From Candidatus Methanomethylophilaceae archaeon (GTDB lineage: Archaea > Thermoplasmatota > Thermoplasmata > Methanomassiliicoccales > Methanomethylophilaceae): a DNA stretch of 36,051 bases. This document shows, in pieces, positions 33,375-36,051 of this stretch. Numbering within the stretch: position 1 is the stretch's first letter; each line of letters opens with the position of its first letter. The notes under the pieces are model-generated. The model did no database searches, had not been told where the DNA came from, and saw only the letters and a list, made by a program, of their open reading frames with translations. A program made the translations under genes and the position numbers. The stretch covers positions 1 to 36,051 of the forward strand of contig JALNYB010000008.1 of NCBI GenBank assembly GCA_023230065.1, read 5' to 3'.

Positions 33375-33626
33375 ATGCTCGATGATGTCGTTCCGTTGAT
33401 TTGGGAGATAATGGGTGATGATCGTATCACAACCAAAGAGGCGAGCGAGAGACTCGAAAGTCTGTTCAATTATAGATGTCCTGACGATCTTGCTAAAACT
33501 ATGATAAAGTTGAAGAAGGTTGGTTTAATCAAAGGAGAGGTTTCTATGGAAAAAGGTGGATGGATATGGTGGGTAGATGAAGAGTGTCGCAATCACAATA
33601 AGGATCAAAAAGCATCCGAGAGCTGA
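33375..33626 (+). CDS. Small winged-helix-like protein upstream of MCM
   Basis: About 83 residues from MLDDVVPLIWEIMGDD. The pattern ITTKEASERLESLF, a turn, then LAKTMIKLKKVGLIKGEVS and GGWIWWVDEE is that of a winged helix with a beta wing. It probably binds DNA or a protein partner. The frame runs up to 33288, but ATG at 33375 lies about 25 bases from CTTTTTATCAT (33342-33352), giving a leaderless start. It ends 5 bases before mcm, so it is almost surely co-transcribed with it; a role in replication or regulation is an inference. Confidence 0.7.
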   Translation: MLDDVVPLIWEIMGDDRITTKEASERLESLFNYRCPDDLAKTMIKLKKVGLIKGEVSMEKGGWIWWVDEECRNHNKDQKASES

Positions 33627-33631
33627 AATAA

Positions 33632-35749
33632 ATGACGGTTAATTTCCAAGATAACGAAGTGGTGGCAGGCTGGGAGGACATTCTTGGCAGGGACAAGTAT
33701 CGTCTTATGATAGCGGATATTGCCGCAAGTTATCCTGACAAGAGAAGCATCACGGTGTCGTATCGTGATATTGATGCGTACAATACTGATCTAGCAATGT
33801 ATATTCTGGAGAATCCGGATAGATGCATCAGGAAAGGAAAAGAGGTTATTAAATCAGAAATGCCCCCGTCATGGGATTCAAAGGATGCCGTAAATCTTAG
33901 GATAACCGAACTTCCGCGTGATGCAAAGGTTGATATCCGTCAATTAAGGTCAAAGCATCTTGGAAAATTGGTGGCTGTGGAAGGTTTGGTCAGAAAGGTC
34001 ACTGGTGTGAGGCCTAGGATGACGTATGCACTTTTCCACTGTGCTCGTTGCAACTCAGAGATATGGGAACCTCAGAACGGAATGATCCTCAGGGAACCGT
34101 TATTGTGTTCGAATCCCGAAGGAAGTTGTAACAAACAGGCGACACGTTTTATTTTGGATGATAAGAGTTCAGTTTATGTTGATACTCAAAAAATAGAGAT
34201 CCAGGAAAGTCCCGAAGGACTTAGAGGAGGAGCTCAACCCGAGAGATTGACAGGTTATGTGGAAGATGATATTGCAGGAGTGATCACAGCAGGAAACAGG
34301 ATCACACTGAATGGTATCATACGTTCTGCTGAGAAACCAGATAGAGACAAGACGACAGTGTTCGAAATATATATCGATGTAATGTCGATCGAGTTCGAAC
34401 AACATGAATACGATGAGATCCAGATAACAGAGGAGGATGAAGCGACAATCCGTGCAATGTCTGAAGATCCAATGCTCTATGAAAACATCATAGCTTCCAT
34501 TTCACCTACTATTTACGGAATGAACGAGGTCAAGGCGGCTATTGCATTACAATTATTTGGCGGGTGCCACAAGGAGATGGATGATGGTACAACCATTAGA
34601 GGAGATATGCATATTCTTCTTGTTGGAGATCCAGGAGTGGCAAAGTCACAGATCCTCAGGTATATGAGTATGCTAGCACCGAGAGGAATATATGCTTCGG
34701 GCAAATCGGCATCTGCAGCAGGATTGACAGCGGCCGCCGTAAAAGATGACTTCGGCGATGGAAGATGGACACTCGAGGCAGGAGCTTTAGTGCTTGCCGA
34801 CAAAGGTCTTGCTTGTATTGATGAGTTGGATAAGATGACAACTCAGGATCGTTCATCGTTGCACGAGGCAATGGAATCACAAAAGATCTCTGTTGCAAAG
34901 GCAGGAATTACAGCTACACTTCAATGCAGGTGTTCCATGTTAGCTGCAGCAAACCCGAAACTCGGAAGATTCGATCTCGACAGCGATACGATCGCGGCTC
35001 AAATCGATTTGCCTCCTGCACTCATGTCACGTTTTGATTTAATCTTTGTACTTACTGATAAGCCCAATGCAGAACAAGATAGGAAGGTTACGGATCATAT
35101 TCTGAGTGTTCACAGACGCGGAGAAGTAAGACAGATACCGGATGAGACTGTGATCGCCGGAATCGATATGAAGAAGATCAGGGAACAGACGGAGAACATT
35201 TGTCCCTTCTACGATATCGAGATCTTAAGAAAATATGTGGCATTCTCTAAACGTTATACCCCGGTCATGACTGAGAAAGCAGTCAGCATCATAAGAGAAG
35301 GTTATTTGCGCATAAGGTCTATGGGTAATGGTAACGATAATGCATCTGTGCCGATTACCGCAAGGCAATTGGAGGCTTTTGTCCGTCTTTCGGAGGCAGC
35401 CGCAAGGCTAAGATTGAGCCTCAAGGTAGAAGAAGCGGATGCAAACAGGGCAGTTTCATTAGTTGAATATTATTTGGGAAAGATCGCGGCGCCCAACGGC
35501 GGCCAATGGGATATCGATATGATAACATCATCCGTATCTAAGAAAGATCGTGACCATATAAGTATAATCAAGTCGATCTTCAACCAATTTGGTTCTAAAG
35601 AAGGAATGTCTGAAGAAGAGATAGCAGACCACGTTTCAAGTGAAGGGTTGACGCAGGAAGATGTGGAAAAAGTGATTAGCAAGATGCTAAAGGCCGTTGA
35701 GTTATACAGTCCGTCAAATGGAAGATACAAGTTGGTGAATTCAAAATGA
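33632..35749 (+). CDS. mcm: Replicative MCM helicase
   Basis: A 705-residue MCM helicase. The N-terminal domain has a zinc finger (C137/C140 in HCARC, C159 and C166). The AAA+ domain has Walker A GDPGVAKS (332-339), Walker B CIDELDKM (394-401), sensor LAAANPKLGRF and the arginine finger LMSRFDLIF (Arg near 466). A C-terminal winged helix follows (about 625-705). Hexamers unwind DNA 3' to 5' at the fork, loaded by Orc1/Cdc6. No intein is present. It lies about 15 kb right of the putative origin. The stop overlaps the next start as ATGA. Confidence 0.97.
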   Translation: MTVNFQDNEVVAGWEDILGRDKYRLMIADIAASYPDKRSITVSYRDIDAYNTDLAMYILENPDRCIRKGKEVIKSEMPPSWDSKDAVNLRITELPRDAKVDIRQLRSKHLGKLVAVEGLVRKVTGVRPRMTYALFHCARCNSEIWEPQNGMILREPLLCSNPEGSCNKQATRFILDDKSSVYVDTQKIEIQESPEGLRGGAQPERLTGYVEDDIAGVITAGNRITLNGIIRSAEKPDRDKTTVFEIYIDVMSIEFEQHEYDEIQITEEDEATIRAMSEDPMLYENIIASISPTIYGMNEVKAAIALQLFGGCHKEMDDGTTIRGDMHILLVGDPGVAKSQILRYMSMLAPRGIYASGKSASAAGLTAAAVKDDFGDGRWTLEAGALVLADKGLACIDELDKMTTQDRSSLHEAMESQKISVAKAGITATLQCRCSMLAAANPKLGRFDLDSDTIAAQIDLPPALMSRFDLIFVLTDKPNAEQDRKVTDHILSVHRRGEVRQIPDETVIAGIDMKKIREQTENICPFYDIEILRKYVAFSKRYTPVMTEKAVSIIREGYLRIRSMGNGNDNASVPITARQLEAFVRLSEAAARLRLSLKVEEADANRAVSLVEYYLGKIAAPNGGQWDIDMITSSVSKKDRDHISIIKSIFNQFGSKEGMSEEEIADHVSSEGLTQEDVEKVISKMLKAVELYSPSNGRYKLVNSK

Positions 35750-36039
35750 TCTCGTCGAAGATACACGTTCATAATACTGAGAGAATATTGGCAGCATGTG
35801 ATGAGGAGATCCTAGGTCTTACTTTCAATGGGGACGGTATGAAGATTACTGTTTCCGAAGGTTTTTACAAAGGAGAGCTCATCTCCGAAGAGACATTCAT
35901 AGAACGTACCAAATCTGTGACCATCATGAATCTGGTAGGCAACAAGATTGTCGATCTTGCGATATCGGAAGGCTTGGTATCAAGTGATAATGTCATCATC
36001 ATTGGGGACGTTAAGCACGCTCAGATGGTGATATTGTGA
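35746..36039 (+). CDS. DUF424 family protein
   Basis: A 97-residue protein with the archaeal DUF424 pattern: ILAACDEEILGLTFNGDGMK, IFYKGEL-like VSEGFYKGELISEETFIER, then a run of hydrophobic beta (SVTIMNLVGNKIVDLAI) and a terminal DVKHAQMVIL. The family is archaeal, its function unknown. It is coupled to mcm by a 4-base overlap and to a following gene by GTGA at 36036. A place in a translation/replication cluster is typical, but this does not reveal its job. Confidence 0.85.
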   Translation: MISSKIHVHNTERILAACDEEILGLTFNGDGMKITVSEGFYKGELISEETFIERTKSVTIMNLVGNKIVDLAISEGLVSSDNVIIIGDVKHAQMVIL

Positions 36040-36051
36040 ATTTCTGTGTAA
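36036..36051 (+). CDS. Start of a gene cut by the window edge, possibly NMD3-like
   Basis: GTG AAT TTC TGT GTA, overlapping the DUF424 stop as GTGA. Only five residues (MNFCV) are visible. A zinc-finger N-terminus such as that of the archaeal NMD3-like protein, often found after DUF424, would begin similarly, but five residues cannot prove it. Confidence 0.3.

Noticed and set aside
12..36051. tRNA, rRNA or CRISPR arrays
   Set aside because: I looked through the intergenic spacers for GTTCRA T-loops with acceptor pairing and for spaced direct repeats; none was convincing. A covariance search would be more sensitive.

Overview
This is a 36 kb archaeal chromosome segment. The supporting markers are an A-type ATP synthase operon, Orc1/Cdc6, MCM, the small subunits of DNA polymerase D and primase, TiaS, prefoldin alpha, ribosomal protein eL20, Tsr3 and a fused hexulose-6-phosphate synthase. 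Many genes have a TATA-like box about 25 bases before the start codon, as in leaderless archaeal mRNAs. By my count only one of 42 complete genes ends in TAG (24 TGA, 17 TAA). With the gene content, this points to a Euryarchaeote of the Thermoplasmata/Methanomassiliicoccales type, where TAG is often reserved for pyrrolysine. The assignment is an inference; no 16S or methanogenesis marker lies in the window.

Layout: (1) 60-2669 +, an overlapping three-gene unit (HTH regulator, unknown protein, zinc-ribbon CPBP membrane protease). (2) 2670-3817 -, a TIM-barrel isomerase-like protein and a UPF0201 protein, divergent from polB (DNA polymerase D small subunit, 3905-5338 +). (3) 5468-6432 +, an exported or anchored protein and a small membrane protein. 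(4) 6694-15171 -, the complete ATP synthase operon H-I-K-E-C-F-A-B-D plus a previously unlisted 48-residue membrane protein coupled to atpD by a GTGA overlap; dCMP deaminase lies upstream. (5) 15829-18697, a strikingly AT-rich stretch with signal peptidase, orc1/cdc6, a 28-residue membrane peptide and an anchored OB-fold-like protein. (6) 18728-22618 +, tiaS, thiolase and an M20 peptidase. (7) 22731-24565 -, eL20-pfdA-ftsY. (8) 24634-30972, a radical SAM protein, primase small subunit, TatD-like hydrolase, metallo-beta-lactamase fold protein, htpX and the HPS-RraA fusion. (9) 31052-36051 +, nitroreductase, a degenerate LMW-phosphatase-like protein with Tsr3 and a SAP-domain protein, then a winged-helix/MCM/DUF424 unit running off the edge.

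The most notable structure is a probable replication origin. A perfect 24-base repeat resembling the archaeal Origin Recognition Box occurs in inverted orientation on both sides of orc1/cdc6 (16653-16676 and 18312-18335), G-strings facing outward, with AT-rich inverted repeats just inside each copy and an AT-rich tract on the right. Flanking genes mostly point away from it, and polB, primase and MCM lie within 18 kb. A second notable structure is a perfect inverted repeat centred on the TATA element shared by the primase and TatD-like genes, which looks like a symmetric operator.
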